Below are positions 43,021-52,215 of a DNA stretch of 64,000 nucleotides, piece after piece (positions within the stretch are counted from its first letter, which is position 1; each line of letters starts with the position of its first letter). The stretch is from Massilia sp. UMI-21 (GTDB taxonomy: Bacteria; Pseudomonadota; Gammaproteobacteria; Burkholderiales; Burkholderiaceae_D). The translations under genes were made by a program, and so were the position numbers. The DNA lies in the NCBI GenBank assembly GCA_015277795.1, contig CP063848.1, positions 2,542,001-2,606,000 of the forward strand, given 5' to 3'. The notes beneath the pieces are model-generated. The model was not told where the DNA came from and searched no databases. It saw nothing but the letters and a program-made list of their open reading frames with translations.

Positions 43021-43071
43021 CAAGTCTTTGCATGATTTTCGTTGCCGCGACGACAGGACTGATGCTGCTTG

Positions 43072-44007
43072 ATGCGTTTTTTTAGAAAAGCCAAGAAGAA
43101 GGATGGGTGGTTGGCCATTGCCGTGCAGCGCGATGGACTGGCTGCCGCGTGCGTCAAGCCCGGCCAGGACAAGCCGCTGGTCCGCTTTGCGCATTTCCTT
43201 CCGGGGCAGCCCGATGCCGGCGTGCTGGAAAAGGCCGGACGCGAGGGCCATGCCGAGCAGTATCGCTGCGCGACCCTGCTCGGTGGCGGCGAGTACCAGG
43301 TGATCAGTGTCGAGGCGCCCAATGTGCCGCAGGAAGAACTGCGTACGGCGATCAAGTGGCGCCTGAAAGACATTCTCGATTTCCCGGTGACCGATGCCAC
43401 GGTCGACGTGCTCGACATCCCGCTGGACGCCGCCGCGCAAGGACGCGCCCAGCAGTCGGTATTCGCCGTCGCCGCGCGCAATAGCGTGATCCGCCCGCGC
43501 CAGAAGCTGTTCCTCGACGCCAAGGTCGAGCTGCAGGTGATCGATATCCCCGAAATGGCCCAACGCAACATCTCGGCCATGCTCGAACCGGAAGGGCGCG
43601 GCGTCGCCATGCTCTCGTTCGGCGACGACGGCGGCTTGCTGACGGTCTCGTACCGCGGCCAGCTCTACCTGTCGCGCCGGTTCGATCTCACCCTCGACCA
43701 GCTGCTCGATACCGACCACGAGCGCAAGCACGCGGGCTTCGACCGCATCACCCTGGAATTGCAGCGTTCGCTGGATCACTTCGAGCGCCAGTTTTCCTTT
43801 GTCAGCGTGTCGAAGCTGGTCCTGGCGCCATCGACCGTCGAGGGCCTGGAGGAATATCTCTCGAGTAACCTCTACATGCCGGTCGACAGCCTCGACCTGG
43901 GCACGGTGTTCGACCTGGCACGCACGCCCGAGCTGGCCGACAAGGCGCTGCAGCAGCGTTTCTTCCTGGCCCTCGGCGCGGCATTGCGGACGGAGCGGAG
44001 CGCATGA
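43072..44007 (+). CDS. mshI: MshI, PilM-like cytoplasmic assembly protein
   Basis: Protein of 311 aa with an actin-like ATPase-type fold seen in PilM/GspL relatives. Elements: a basic N-terminus (MRFFRKAKKKDGW), then LLGGGEYQVISVEAPNVPQE and ELRTAIKWRLKDILDFPVTD, and LTLDQLLDTDHERK. It would anchor the inner-membrane platform with the PilN-like partner encoded next. ATG at 43072 follows a TTG at 43069; overlap ATGA with the next gene. In Vibrio the two functions are described as mshI and mshJ. Confidence 0.88.
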   Translation: MRFFRKAKKKDGWLAIAVQRDGLAAACVKPGQDKPLVRFAHFLPGQPDAGVLEKAGREGHAEQYRCATLLGGGEYQVISVEAPNVPQEELRTAIKWRLKDILDFPVTDATVDVLDIPLDAAAQGRAQQSVFAVAARNSVIRPRQKLFLDAKVELQVIDIPEMAQRNISAMLEPEGRGVAMLSFGDDGGLLTVSYRGQLYLSRRFDLTLDQLLDTDHERKHAGFDRITLELQRSLDHFERQFSFVSVSKLVLAPSTVEGLEEYLSSNLYMPVDSLDLGTVFDLARTPELADKALQQRFFLALGAALRTERSA

Positions 44008-44669
44008 GCGACCTGTCGACGATGCCGCCGCCGCAGCAGATCAACCTGTTCAACCCGGCCTTCCAACCCCAGAAGAAGTTGCTGAGCGCGCCGATGATGG
44101 GCCTTGCCCTGCTGGTGCTGGCGGCCGGGATGGCGGTGCTGGCCGTCGGCCTGGACATGCGCACCACCCGCATGCGGCAAGAGGCCGAGTCCGGGGCCGA
44201 CAGCCTGGCGCGCAAGCAGGCGCGCCTGGCGACGGTGACTACCGAGTTCGCCCCGCGTACCAAGAGCGCGGAGCTGGACGCCGAGATCGCGCAGGCCGAC
44301 GTGCGCCTGGCCGCCCTGCGCCACGTATCCGGCGTACTCGAGCGTGGCGAGCTGGGCGACGTCAATGGTTACGCCGGCTACTTCCGGGCCCTGGCGCGCC
44401 AGGGTGTGCCCGGCCTGTGGCTGACCGGCGTGACGGTCGCCGGCAGCAATATCGGCATCAGGGGTCGGACGCTCGATCCGAAGCTGGTGCCCGCCTATAT
44501 CAATCGCCTGACCCAGGAGCCGCTGATGCAGGGCAAGTCCTTTGCAAGCCTGCAGATCGGCCAGGCCGAGCCGGTCCAGGTGACCGGCGCCGACGGCAAG
44601 GCGCTGCCCGCGCCGGCGCCCTACGTCGAGTTCAGCCTGCAGTCCGTGGCGGAGGCGCCGCAGCCATGA
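44004..44669 (+). CDS. PilN-like inner-membrane assembly protein
   Basis: Protein of 221 aa. The start has the PilN box (QQINLFNPAFQPQKK, residues 12-26), a membrane helix (about 32-50, APMMGLALLVLAAGMAVLAV), a coiled-coil-like region (about 55-110) and a beta-rich C-terminal domain (PGLWLTGVTVAGSNIGIRGR). It pairs with the PilM-like gene upstream; ATGA overlaps on both sides. In some MSHA clusters it is annotated as mshI2, which I avoid as a firm symbol. Confidence 0.85.
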   Translation: MSDLSTMPPPQQINLFNPAFQPQKKLLSAPMMGLALLVLAAGMAVLAVGLDMRTTRMRQEAESGADSLARKQARLATVTTEFAPRTKSAELDAEIAQADVRLAALRHVSGVLERGELGDVNGYAGYFRALARQGVPGLWLTGVTVAGSNIGIRGRTLDPKLVPAYINRLTQEPLMQGKSFASLQIGQAEPVQVTGADGKALPAPAPYVEFSLQSVAEAPQP

Positions 44670-45388
44670 AGCAGCGCCTGCGTCAGCTTGCCGCGCGTAT
44701 CGACGCGCTGACCCTGCGCGAACAGGCGCTGGGGTTTGCCGCGGCGGTGGCGGTGTGCGCCTTTGCCGGCTACCAGCTGGCGCTTGCGCCGATCTACCGC
44801 GAGCAGGAAGCGCTGCTCGAACAGATCCTCCAGCAACGCAACGACATGATGGGCATCGACGCCGAGATCGTGGCCAAGGTCGCGGCCTACCAGGTCGATC
44901 CGGATGCGGCCGCGCGCGCGCGCCTGGCGCGGGTCGAGCAGGAGTCGGCGACCATCGGCGACGCCTTGCTGGCGATGCAGGACGGCCTGGTCGCACCGGA
45001 GCGCATGGCGCCGCTGGTCGATGCGATCCTGCGCGCCAACGGCCGCCTGCAACTGGTATCGATGCGTACCCTGCCGGTGGAGACCGTCGCCGGCCAGGGC
45101 GCCGGAGCGCCGCCGGACCCCGCCGCCGCCGCGGTGGCGCCGGCCGATTCCGGCAGCCTGCCGCCGGCCGCTGCCGGCAAAGCGGCCGACCTGCTGTATC
45201 GCCACGGTGTCGAAGTCACCGTGCGCGGCAACTATCTCGACATGGTCGACTACATGAGCGCGCTCGAAGCGATGCCGACCCGGCTGTTCTGGGGCAAGGC
45301 GCAACTCGAGGTGGAGGAATATCCGGCCTCCCGCCTGACGCTGACGCTCTACACCCTGAGCCTGGACCGGAATTGGATGAAGCTGTGA
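44666..45388 (+). CDS. mshJ: MshJ, PilO-like protein
   Basis: Inner-membrane protein of 240 aa: short cytoplasmic start, one helix (about residues 22-40, LGFAAAVAVCAFAGYQLALA), a coiled coil (about 45-105) and a ferredoxin-like C-terminal domain (YRHGVEVTVRGNYLDMVDYM). Equivalent to PilO/GspM, linking the platform to the secretin through the pilot-type protein. A Pro/Ala-rich linker covers about residues 145-165. Overlaps neighbours by ATGA and GTGA. Confidence 0.87.
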   Translation: MKQRLRQLAARIDALTLREQALGFAAAVAVCAFAGYQLALAPIYREQEALLEQILQQRNDMMGIDAEIVAKVAAYQVDPDAAARARLARVEQESATIGDALLAMQDGLVAPERMAPLVDAILRANGRLQLVSMRTLPVETVAGQGAGAPPDPAAAAVAPADSGSLPPAAAGKAADLLYRHGVEVTVRGNYLDMVDYMSALEAMPTRLFWGKAQLEVEEYPASRLTLTLYTLSLDRNWMKL

Positions 45389-45759
45389 AGACACTGACCG
45401 CAACCGCCCTGGCAGCCCTGATGCTGACCACGCCCTTCGCCCGGCCCGCCTTCGCGCAGGCATTGCCCGATCCGACCCGCCCGCCGGCGTCGCTGGGCGC
45501 CCCGCTCGATGCGACCGGCAGCGCCGGAGATGGCTTGCCGCGCCTGCAATCGGTACTGATCGCGCCGCGCGCGGGTGGACGCCAGGTGGCCGTGATCGAT
45601 GGCGAGACCGTCCGCCTCGGCGACATGTTCAAGGGCGCGCGCGTGGCGCGCATGCGCCCGTCCGAGGTCGTGCTGGTACGCGGACGCGAGCGCCAGGTGC
45701 TGCGCCTGGAACCGGCGCCGGCCGAACCGGCGGGCAGCGGCATCGCGCGCGCCAACTGA
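45385..45759 (+). CDS. mshK: MshK, periplasmic PilP-like protein
   Basis: Small protein of 124 aa starting at a GTG (45385, GTGA overlap). Signal peptide (KTLTATALAALMLTTPFARP) with cleavage near AFA-QA. The body has DPTRPPASLGA and LQSVLIAPRAGGRQVAVIDG then VRLGDMFKGARVARMRPSEV, the beta-strand pattern of MshK/GspC-like linkers between secretin and platform. No catalytic residues. Confidence 0.85.
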   Translation: MKTLTATALAALMLTTPFARPAFAQALPDPTRPPASLGAPLDATGSAGDGLPRLQSVLIAPRAGGRQVAVIDGETVRLGDMFKGARVARMRPSEVVLVRGRERQVLRLEPAPAEPAGSGIARAN

Positions 45760-45769
45760 CGGAGACACC

Positions 45770-47554
45770 ATGCGGACATCCTTCCTGATCCCTGCCTTTG
45801 CCATGCTGCTGGCCGCTTGCCAGACCGCCCGCAACACCGACACCTATGACGCGATCGGGCGCGAACTGGCAAACGCCAACAGCCAGCCGGCTGCGGCCCC
45901 GGCGCTGGACGACGCCGTCGCCAAGGCCTTGCTGCCGCCGGCGAGCGCCCTGGCCACCCAGCTGCCCAAGGCCCGGCCGGCGCTCGAGGAACGCTTCAAT
46001 GTGTCGTTCAACAACGTCCCGGCGCAGCAGTTCTTCCGCTCGATCGTGGCCGGCACCCGCTACAACATGCTGGTGCACCCCGAGGTCAGCGGCAGCATCA
46101 GCGCCAACCTGAAGGACGTGACCCTGGCCGAGACCCTCGAAGCGGTCAAGGAAATGTACGGCTACGACTACAAGATCGACGGCGCCCGCATCACGATTCG
46201 TCCCTTGACGATGCAGACGCGGATGTTTCATGTGAACTACCTGACGGCCCAGCGTCGCGGCAGCTCGAACCTGCGCGTGAGCTCGACGTCGGTGGCCGAC
46301 GCCAACCGCAATGGCAACGACGGCAACAACCAGAACAACCAGAACGTCCAGAACAACCAGAACGGGCCGAACAACGGCGGCAACCAGAACGGCGGCAACG
46401 CGGTACAGCTGGAGAGCACCGACGTCAGCACGACCTCGCTGAACGATTTCTGGGCCGACCTGAAGGCCGCGATCGACGCCATCGTCGGCTCGAAGGAGGG
46501 CGGGCGCAGCGTGGTGGTCAGCCCGCAGTCCGGCGTGCTGGTGATCCGCGCCATGCCCGACGAGCTGCGCAATGTCGACATGTACCTGAAGGCGACCCAA
46601 CTGTCGGTGGACCGCCAGGTCATCCTGGAGGCGAAGATCCTGGAGGTCGAGCTGAACGACCGCTTCCAGAGCGGCATCAACTGGGCCACGTTCGCTTCGT
46701 TCCGCAGTTCGCACGCCAATCGCGTCTCGGGCGGCATGATCTCGCCGGGCGCCAACCTGGCGCCGCTGCCGTACGAAGGCGGGCAGCCGGCCGTCATCGC
46801 CAACGGCAGCGGCCTGCAGGCCAGCACCGGATTCTCGCTGTCGCAGGCCGCCACGGCGGCCGGATCGCTGTTCGGTTTCGCCTTCCAGACCAATAACTTC
46901 GCGGCCCTGATTTCCTTCCTGGAGTCGCAGGGCACGGTCCACGTGCTGTCCAGCCCGCGCATCGCGGCGGTGAACAACCAGAAGGCCGTGCTCAAGATCG
47001 GTACCGACGAGTTCTTCGTCACCGGCGTGACCACCACCACCAACAGCACCACGACCGGCAACACCATCACGCCGAGCGTCACCCTGCAGCCCTTCTTCTC
47101 GGGCGTGGTGCTGGACGTGACGCCGCAGATCGACGACAAGGGCAACATCCTGCTGCACGTGCACCCGTCGGTGAGCCAGGTGACGACCGTGAACAAGGGC
47201 GTCGACCTGGGCAGCGCCGGCACCCTGAACCTGCCCCTGGCGGCATCGAGCACGTCGGAACTGGACAGCATCGTGCGCGGGCAGAACGGCCGCGTGGTCG
47301 CGATCGGCGGCCTGATGCGCCAGGCCTCGAGCGGCGACACCGACCAGCTGCCCGGCGCCGACAGGCTGCCGGTGCTGGGGGCCCTGTTCCGCAACAAGAA
47401 CCGGGTCAACCAGAAGCGCGAACTGGTGGTGCTGATCAAGCCGACGATCGTCGAGGGCGCCAACGACTGGAGCCAGGACCTGCTCGACACCACGCGCCGC
47501 ATCGATCGCCTGAACCCGGCGGGGCAGGGCATCACGCGCTCGGAGCGCAGGTAA
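45770..47554 (+). CDS. mshL: MshL outer-membrane secretin
   Basis: Secretin of 594 aa with a lipoprotein signal (lipobox LLAAC, Cys17). Residues about 70-150 form STN/N0-like domains (NVPAQQFFRSIVAGTRYNML), then an Asn/Gln-rich linker near residues 177-208, an N-domain, and the conserved secretin core (about 330-590) with TVHVLSSPRIAAVNNQKAVL and a C-terminal VIGGLMRQASSGDTDQLPG. It forms the outer-membrane pore through which the pilus passes. GGAGACACC precedes the ATG at 45770. Confidence 0.92.
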   Translation: MRTSFLIPAFAMLLAACQTARNTDTYDAIGRELANANSQPAAAPALDDAVAKALLPPASALATQLPKARPALEERFNVSFNNVPAQQFFRSIVAGTRYNMLVHPEVSGSISANLKDVTLAETLEAVKEMYGYDYKIDGARITIRPLTMQTRMFHVNYLTAQRRGSSNLRVSSTSVADANRNGNDGNNQNNQNVQNNQNGPNNGGNQNGGNAVQLESTDVSTTSLNDFWADLKAAIDAIVGSKEGGRSVVVSPQSGVLVIRAMPDELRNVDMYLKATQLSVDRQVILEAKILEVELNDRFQSGINWATFASFRSSHANRVSGGMISPGANLAPLPYEGGQPAVIANGSGLQASTGFSLSQAATAAGSLFGFAFQTNNFAALISFLESQGTVHVLSSPRIAAVNNQKAVLKIGTDEFFVTGVTTTTNSTTTGNTITPSVTLQPFFSGVVLDVTPQIDDKGNILLHVHPSVSQVTTVNKGVDLGSAGTLNLPLAASSTSELDSIVRGQNGRVVAIGGLMRQASSGDTDQLPGADRLPVLGALFRNKNRVNQKRELVVLIKPTIVEGANDWSQDLLDTTRRIDRLNPAGQGITRSERR

Positions 47555-48444
47555 TGTACGCGGCACATTTCGGCCTGCGCGAACTGCCGTTCGGGATCAC
47601 GCCGGACACCAGCTTCTTCTTCGGTAGTCCGCGCTCGCAGGAGGCGCTCAACACCCTGCTGGTGGCGGCGCGCGGCGGCGAAGGCTTCATCAAGATCACC
47701 GGCGAAGTCGGCACCGGCAAGACGCTGCTGTGCCGCAAGTTCATGGCGACCCTCGGCGAGGGTGTCGTCACCGCCTACATCCCGAATCCCTACCTGGAGC
47801 CGCGTACCCTGATGCTGGCCCTGGCCGACGAGCTGGAAGTCGAACTCGAACGCGATGTCGACCAGCACCAGCTGCTCAAGGCGATCAACCATCGTCTGCT
47901 CGAGCTCGCCGGGCGCGGCCTGCAGGTCGTGTTGTGCCTGGACGAGGCGCAGGCGATTCCGGTGGAAAGCCTGGAGGCGCTGCGCCTGCTGACCAACCTG
48001 GAAACCGAGAAGCGCAAGCTGCTGCAGATCGTGCTGTTCGGACAGCCGGAACTGAACCGCAAGCTGGCGCTCGAGCAGATCCGTCAGCTGGCCCAGCGCA
48101 TTACCTTTCACTATCACCTGGGGCCGCTCGGCCGCGACGACCTGGATTACTACGTGGCGCACCGCCTGCGCGTGGCCGGCTTCAGCGGCGCGCGGCTGTT
48201 CTCGCACGCCGCGATCCGGCGGCTGTACAAGAGCAGCGGCGGGGTGCCGCGCCTGGTGAACATCCTGGCGCACAAGTCGCTGATGCTGGCCTTCGGGCAG
48301 GGCAAGCAGCAGGTGAGCAGCGCCCATGTCATCACTGCGGCGCTGGATACGGTCGGTGCGAAGCGGCGCATGTGGCCCGGGTTGGCGGTCGGAGGCGCGC
48401 TGGCGGGCGCCGTGGCCGGCATGGCGTGGGCCTTCGTACGATGA
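47554..48444 (+). CDS. mshM: MshM, ExeA-like ATPase
   Basis: Protein of 296 aa: an AAA (ExeA/GspA-like) ATPase with LRELPFGITPDTSFFFGSPR at the start, Walker A GEVGTGKT (about residues 50-57), Walker B VVLCLDEAQ (about 128-136) and sensor region QIVLFGQPEL. A C-terminal membrane helix (about 273-293) anchors it. The family helps insert the secretin through the peptidoglycan. The ATG overlaps the mshL stop by one base. Confidence 0.93.
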   Translation: MYAAHFGLRELPFGITPDTSFFFGSPRSQEALNTLLVAARGGEGFIKITGEVGTGKTLLCRKFMATLGEGVVTAYIPNPYLEPRTLMLALADELEVELERDVDQHQLLKAINHRLLELAGRGLQVVLCLDEAQAIPVESLEALRLLTNLETEKRKLLQIVLFGQPELNRKLALEQIRQLAQRITFHYHLGPLGRDDLDYYVAHRLRVAGFSGARLFSHAAIRRLYKSSGGVPRLVNILAHKSLMLAFGQGKQQVSSAHVITAALDTVGAKRRMWPGLAVGGALAGAVAGMAWAFVR

Positions 48445-49649
48445 GCCTCATCAACAAGATGCTGCAGGACCTCGACGCGCGCGGCGGCCAGCCCGGTCCG
48501 GCCGCGGTGTCGCCCGAAATCAAACCGGTGCCGCCGCCGGAGCGCGCCTTCCCGTGGCTGCGCGCTGGCCTGCTCGGCGCGCTGGCCGTGATGCTGGGTG
48601 GGGCCGGCTACCTGGCGTGGAAGATGGAGCGGGGTCCGGCCCCGGCCCCGGCTGCGCCAGCCGAAGTACCGGTGAGCATTGCCGGCGGAGGACTGGCGGG
48701 CGCGCCGCAAACGCTTGAGACGCCCGCGGCCGCGCAGGCGCCCGTGCTTGCGCCAGCGCCGGCGCCAGCCCTTTCCGAGGAAGCGGCCACGCAGCCGGAC
48801 GCGGCGCAGACACCGTCCGCGCCGCCGCCCGCGCCGCAGCTTGCGGCCGAGTCCGAGCCGCTGGCAGAGCCGCTCACTGCGCCGCTCACCGCACCGATCA
48901 CTGCGCCGCTCACCGCGCGCACCGCAGCGGCCGAACCGGCGCGCCGGCCCGCCCGCGCGCCTGCGCCCAGGGTCCAGCCCCAGGTCCAGCCCAAGGTCCA
49001 GCCCAAGGTCCAGCCCAAGGTCCAGCCCAAGGTCGCCGCAACGCCGGCGGCCGGCAAGCCGGCGAAGGGACGCAGCGTGACCGATGTGCAGCGTGCCGAC
49101 AACGCCTACCGGCGCGCGCTCGCCAGCCTCGACGACGGCCGGGTGAGCGAGGCGATCGCCGGCCTGGAGCAGGCCCTGCGCGCCAACCCGCGTCACGAAA
49201 GCGCGCGCCAGACCCTGGTCAGCCTGTTGATCGAAGCGAAGCGTCCGGATGAGGCAATCCGGCAACTGGGCGCCGCGCTCGCGCTGGATCCGGCCCAACC
49301 TGCGATGGCCATGCTGTTGGCCCGCCTGCAGCTCGAGCGTGGCAGTCCGGGCCTGGACACCCTGCTGCGCAGCTTGCCGTATGCGTCGGGCAATGCCGAC
49401 TACCGCGGTTTCCTGGCCGGCGCGCTGCAGCGCGAGGAGCGTCACGGCGAAGCGGTCGAGCAGTACCTGGCGGCGCTGCGGCTCGCGCCCCGGAACGGGG
49501 TGTGGTGGATGGGCCTGGGCATTTCCCTGCAAGCCGAGAAGCGTTCGCAGGAAGCGGCCGCGGCCTACCAGCGGGCGCTCGACAGCGGCAGCCTGTCCGC
49601 GGACTTGCAGGGCTTCGTCGAGCGCAAGCTCAAGCAGCTGGCGCGATGA
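48441..49649 (+). CDS. mshN: MshN, TPR protein
   Basis: Protein of 402 aa: N-terminal SLINKMLQDLDARGG motif typical of MshN, one membrane helix (about residues 38-55), a long Pro/Ala-rich linker (about 60-215) that includes a QPKV repeat from 12-bp DNA units, and C-terminal TPR repeats (about 225-400) with AYRRALASLDDGRVSEAIAG. It would link platform and secretin with MshM. Start overlaps the mshM stop (ATGA). It is the last gene of the cluster. Confidence 0.9.
   Translation: MSLINKMLQDLDARGGQPGPAAVSPEIKPVPPPERAFPWLRAGLLGALAVMLGGAGYLAWKMERGPAPAPAAPAEVPVSIAGGGLAGAPQTLETPAAAQAPVLAPAPAPALSEEAATQPDAAQTPSAPPPAPQLAAESEPLAEPLTAPLTAPITAPLTARTAAAEPARRPARAPAPRVQPQVQPKVQPKVQPKVQPKVAATPAAGKPAKGRSVTDVQRADNAYRRALASLDDGRVSEAIAGLEQALRANPRHESARQTLVSLLIEAKRPDEAIRQLGAALALDPAQPAMAMLLARLQLERGSPGLDTLLRSLPYASGNADYRGFLAGALQREERHGEAVEQYLAALRLAPRNGVWWMGLGISLQAEKRSQEAAAAYQRALDSGSLSADLQGFVERKLKQLAR
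48971..49030 (+). repeat. Five 12-bp tandem units in mshN
   Basis: Units begin at 48971, 48983, 48995, 49007 and 49019, each GGTCCAGCCCAA or one mismatch (the first has a C). They encode a Val-Gln-Pro-Lys repeat in the linker. Unit length is a multiple of three, so copy number changes would only lengthen or shorten the linker, not shift frame. Confidence 0.9.
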
Positions 49650-49697
49650 TGCGATGATGCGTCCGCGGCGGGCCCGGTCCCGTCGCGGCAGCCGCGT

Positions 49698-50855
49698 TCA
49701 CAGCCGGCGCAGGGTCTCCAGCGCCTGTTCCAGCGTCTCGTCCCGCTTCGCGAAGCAGAAACGCACCACGCCCGACTCGGTCGGCCGGCTGTAGAAGGCC
49801 GACACCGGAATCGCCGCCACCTTCGCCTCCACCGTCAGCCACTCGGCGAATTCCGCCTCCGGCAGCGCCGAGATCGCGCCATAGCGCACGCACTGGAAGT
49901 AGGTGCCGTCCGCCGGCAGCAGCGTGAAACGCGAGCCGGCCAGGCCGTCGCGGAACAGGTCGCGCTTTTTCTGGTAGAAGGCCGGCAGTTCGAGACAGGG
50001 CCGCGGGTCGGCCATGTAGGCGGCGATCGCGTGCTGCATCGGCGTGTTCACCGTGAACACATTGTACTGGTGGACCTTGCGGAACTCCGCCATGAGCGGC
50101 GCCGGGGCGGCGACATAGCCCACCTTCCAGCCGGTCACGTGGTAGGTCTTGCCGAAGCTCGAGATCAGGAAGGCGCGCTCGGCCAGCCGCGGCTCGCGCG
50201 CCACCGAGGCGTGCGCTTCGCCGTCGAAGACCATGTGCTCGTACACCTCGTCCGACAGGATCAGGATCTCGCTGCCGTCGACGATCGCGGCCAGCGCGTC
50301 CAGGTCGGCGGCGCGCAGGATCGAGCCGGTCGGGTTGTGCGGCGAGTTCACCACGATCATGCGGGTGCGCGGCGTGACGGCGGCCGCCACCCGTTCCCAG
50401 GGCACGCTGTAGCCGTGCTCGTCGACCCGCATCGGCACCGGCACCGGCACCCCGCCCGCCAGCGCGATCGCGGGCAGGTAGCAGTCGTAGGCCGGCTCGA
50501 TCACGATTACCTCGTCGCCCGGGTGCACGCTGCACAGGATGGCCGACTGGATCGCCTGCGAGGCGCCGCTGGTGACCGTGATCTCGGTGGCGTCGTCGTA
50601 GCTGCGGCCGTAGAGCGCGGCGATCTTGGCGGCGATCGCCGCGCGCAGGGCCGGCACGCCGCTCATGGGGGGATACTGGTTGTGGCCGGCGCGCATGGCC
50701 TCGTCGACCAGTTCGACCAGTCGGGGATCGCAGCCGAAATCGGGAAAGCCCTGGCCCAGGTTGACGGCGCCGTGCTCGAGGGCGAGTTGCGACATCCGGG
50801 TGAAGATGGTGGTGCCCACGGCGGGCAGGCGGGTGCGCAATGCGGGAGTGCTCAT
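49698..50855 (-). CDS. Class I aminotransferase (methionine aminotransferase-like)
   Basis: PLP enzyme of 385 aa. Motifs: [17 protein letters not shown] near the start, [28 protein letters not shown] (Asn for PLP O3'), [12 protein letters not shown] and the Schiff-base Lys in [15 protein letters not shown]. The C-terminal part contains [19 protein letters not shown] with the substrate Arg. It resembles YbdL-type methionine aminotransferases and KAT/Asp aminotransferases; the preferred amino acid cannot be fixed from sequence. The ATG at 50855 was chosen over a longer upstream frame. Confidence 0.9.
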   Translation of the reverse strand: MSTPALRTRLPAVGTTIFTRMSQLALEHGAVNLGQGFPDFGCDPRLVELVDEAMRAGHNQYPPMSGVPALRAAIAAKIAALYGRSYDDATEITVTSGASQAIQSAILCSVHPGDEVIVIEPAYDCYLPAIALAGGVPVPVPMRVDEHGYSVPWERVAAAVTPRTRMIVVNSPHNPTGSILRAADLDALAAIVDGSEILILSDEVYEHMVFDGEAHASVAREPRLAERAFLISSFGKTYHVTGWKVGYVAAPAPLMAEFRKVHQYNVFTVNTPMQHAIAAYMADPRPCLELPAFYQKKRDLFRDGLAGSRFTLLPADGTYFQCVRYGAISALPEAEFAEWLTVEAKVAAIPVSAFYSRPTESGVVRFCFAKRDETLEQALETLRRL

Positions 50856-50884
50856 GGTTTCAATGGATGCTTCGGTGCTGCATT

Positions 50885-51346
50885 CTAGCGCGGCGCTTGC
50901 ATGGCCTTGAGCCAGGCTTCGGGAACCATGATCCTGAACAGCCCTTCTCGCGCGGTGCGCCGGCCCAGCTTGAGCAGGGCCTTGTCCTTGGTGATCAGGA
51001 CATCGGCGCCGGCGTCGCGCGCGATCTCCAGGAACTTCTGGTCGTCGCGGTCGGTGCAGACCGGCAGGCGGACCTGCTTCGGATCCGGGGCGACTACCGT
51101 CAGCAGGGCGTCGAAACGCGCCGCGGCCTCGGCGCGGGTGGCCTCGTCGAGCGGCAGATGCGGGTAGTGCAGGACCACGCGGTATTCGTCGCGGCAATCG
51201 GCGCGCGTCACGGCGGCAAGCTCGCCCGATTCCAGCGCCGCCAGCAGCGGCGCCCAGCGCGGGTCGCGGAACACGAACAGGTCGAGGCAGACATTGGTGT
51301 CGATGACGACGGGTTTGCCGGGGTCCGGGGTAAAAGCGGGTATCAT
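50885..51346 (-). CDS. PIN-domain ribonuclease-like protein
   Basis: Protein of 153 aa. PIN-domain acidic residues appear at [13 protein letters not shown] (first Asp), [19 protein letters not shown] (central Asp pair) and [12 protein letters not shown] (late Asp). Such proteins are often toxin components of type II systems or free-standing nucleases. No antitoxin gene is next to it: the neighbours are an aminotransferase and yaaA, so toxin status is unproven. The start ATG at 51346 is divergent from yaaA by 45 bases. Confidence 0.85.
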   Translation of the reverse strand: MIPAFTPDPGKPVVIDTNVCLDLFVFRDPRWAPLLAALESGELAAVTRADCRDEYRVVLHYPHLPLDEATRAEAAARFDALLTVVAPDPKQVRLPVCTDRDDQKFLEIARDAGADVLITKDKALLKLGRRTAREGLFRIMVPEAWLKAMQAPR

Positions 51347-51391
51347 GCGGGAAATTTTTCTGTAGTTAACTTTGCAAAGCTGTCTGAAACG

Positions 51392-52162
51392 ATGCTGATT
51401 GTCCTGTCGCCCGCCAAATCCCTCGACCTCGAATCCCCCAGCACCACCACCACGCACACCACCCCGGACTTCATCCCGCGCGCCGCCGAACTGATCGCGG
51501 TGCTGCGGACCTATTCGCCAGGCCAGGTCGCCGAGCTGATGGACCTGTCGGACAGCCTGGCCATGCTCAACGTGTCGCGTTATGCGCACTGGAGCGAAGA
51601 CCACGCCGAGGCGCGCCAGGCGATCATGTCGTTCAACGGCGACGTGTATGCCGGCCTGGATGCGCGCACGCTGGCGCCGGAGGCCCTTGCCTATGCCCAG
51701 CGCCACCTGCGCATCCTGTCGGGCCTGTACGGTCTGCTGCGGCCGCTGGACCGCATGCACCCGTACCGCCTGGAAATGGGCACGCGCCTGAAGAACGGCC
51801 GCGGCAACAACCTGTATGCCTTCTGGGGCGAGCGCGTGACCGACGCGCTCAATGCCCAGCTCCTGGAGCTGAAAGCGCCGGCCCTGGTCAACCTGGCGTC
51901 GGAGGAATACTTCAAGTCGGTGAAGCCGACACTGCTGGCCGCGCCGGTGATCACGCCGCAGTTCGAAGACTGGAAAAACGGCAAGTACAAGATCATCTCG
52001 TTCTTTGCCAAGCGCGCCCGCGGCATGATGGCGCGCTACGCGGCGCAGCACGCGATCCGCGATCCGGAGCGGCTCAAGGACTTCGACGTCGACGGCTACG
52101 CCTACGATGCGGCGGCATCAAGCCAGCACAACTGGGTGTTCCGCCGCAAACTGGCCGCCTGA
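51392..52162 (+). CDS. yaaA: YaaA peroxide stress protein
   Basis: Protein of 256 aa of the DUF328/UPF0246 family. Conserved parts: [52 protein letters not shown] with its Lys/Arg-rich strand, [11 protein letters not shown] and [17 protein letters not shown]. In E. coli YaaA lowers free iron and protects DNA from hydrogen peroxide. The start is set by the [10 protein letters not shown] motif; a promoter shared with the PIN gene lies in the 45-base gap. Confidence 0.93.
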   Translation: MLIVLSPAKSLDLESPSTTTTHTTPDFIPRAAELIAVLRTYSPGQVAELMDLSDSLAMLNVSRYAHWSEDHAEARQAIMSFNGDVYAGLDARTLAPEALAYAQRHLRILSGLYGLLRPLDRMHPYRLEMGTRLKNGRGNNLYAFWGERVTDALNAQLLELKAPALVNLASEEYFKSVKPTLLAAPVITPQFEDWKNGKYKIISFFAKRARGMMARYAAQHAIRDPERLKDFDVDGYAYDAAASSQHNWVFRRKLAA

Positions 52163-52215
52163 GGCGACAAGCCGGACGATGGCGCGGCGCGGCCATGCCG
52201 CGCCGCCTGCGGCAC

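Noticed and set aside
48600-49080. Tandem repeats suggesting CRISPR in mshN
   Set aside because: The units are 12 bp, contiguous with no spacers, and in frame; this is a coding repeat.
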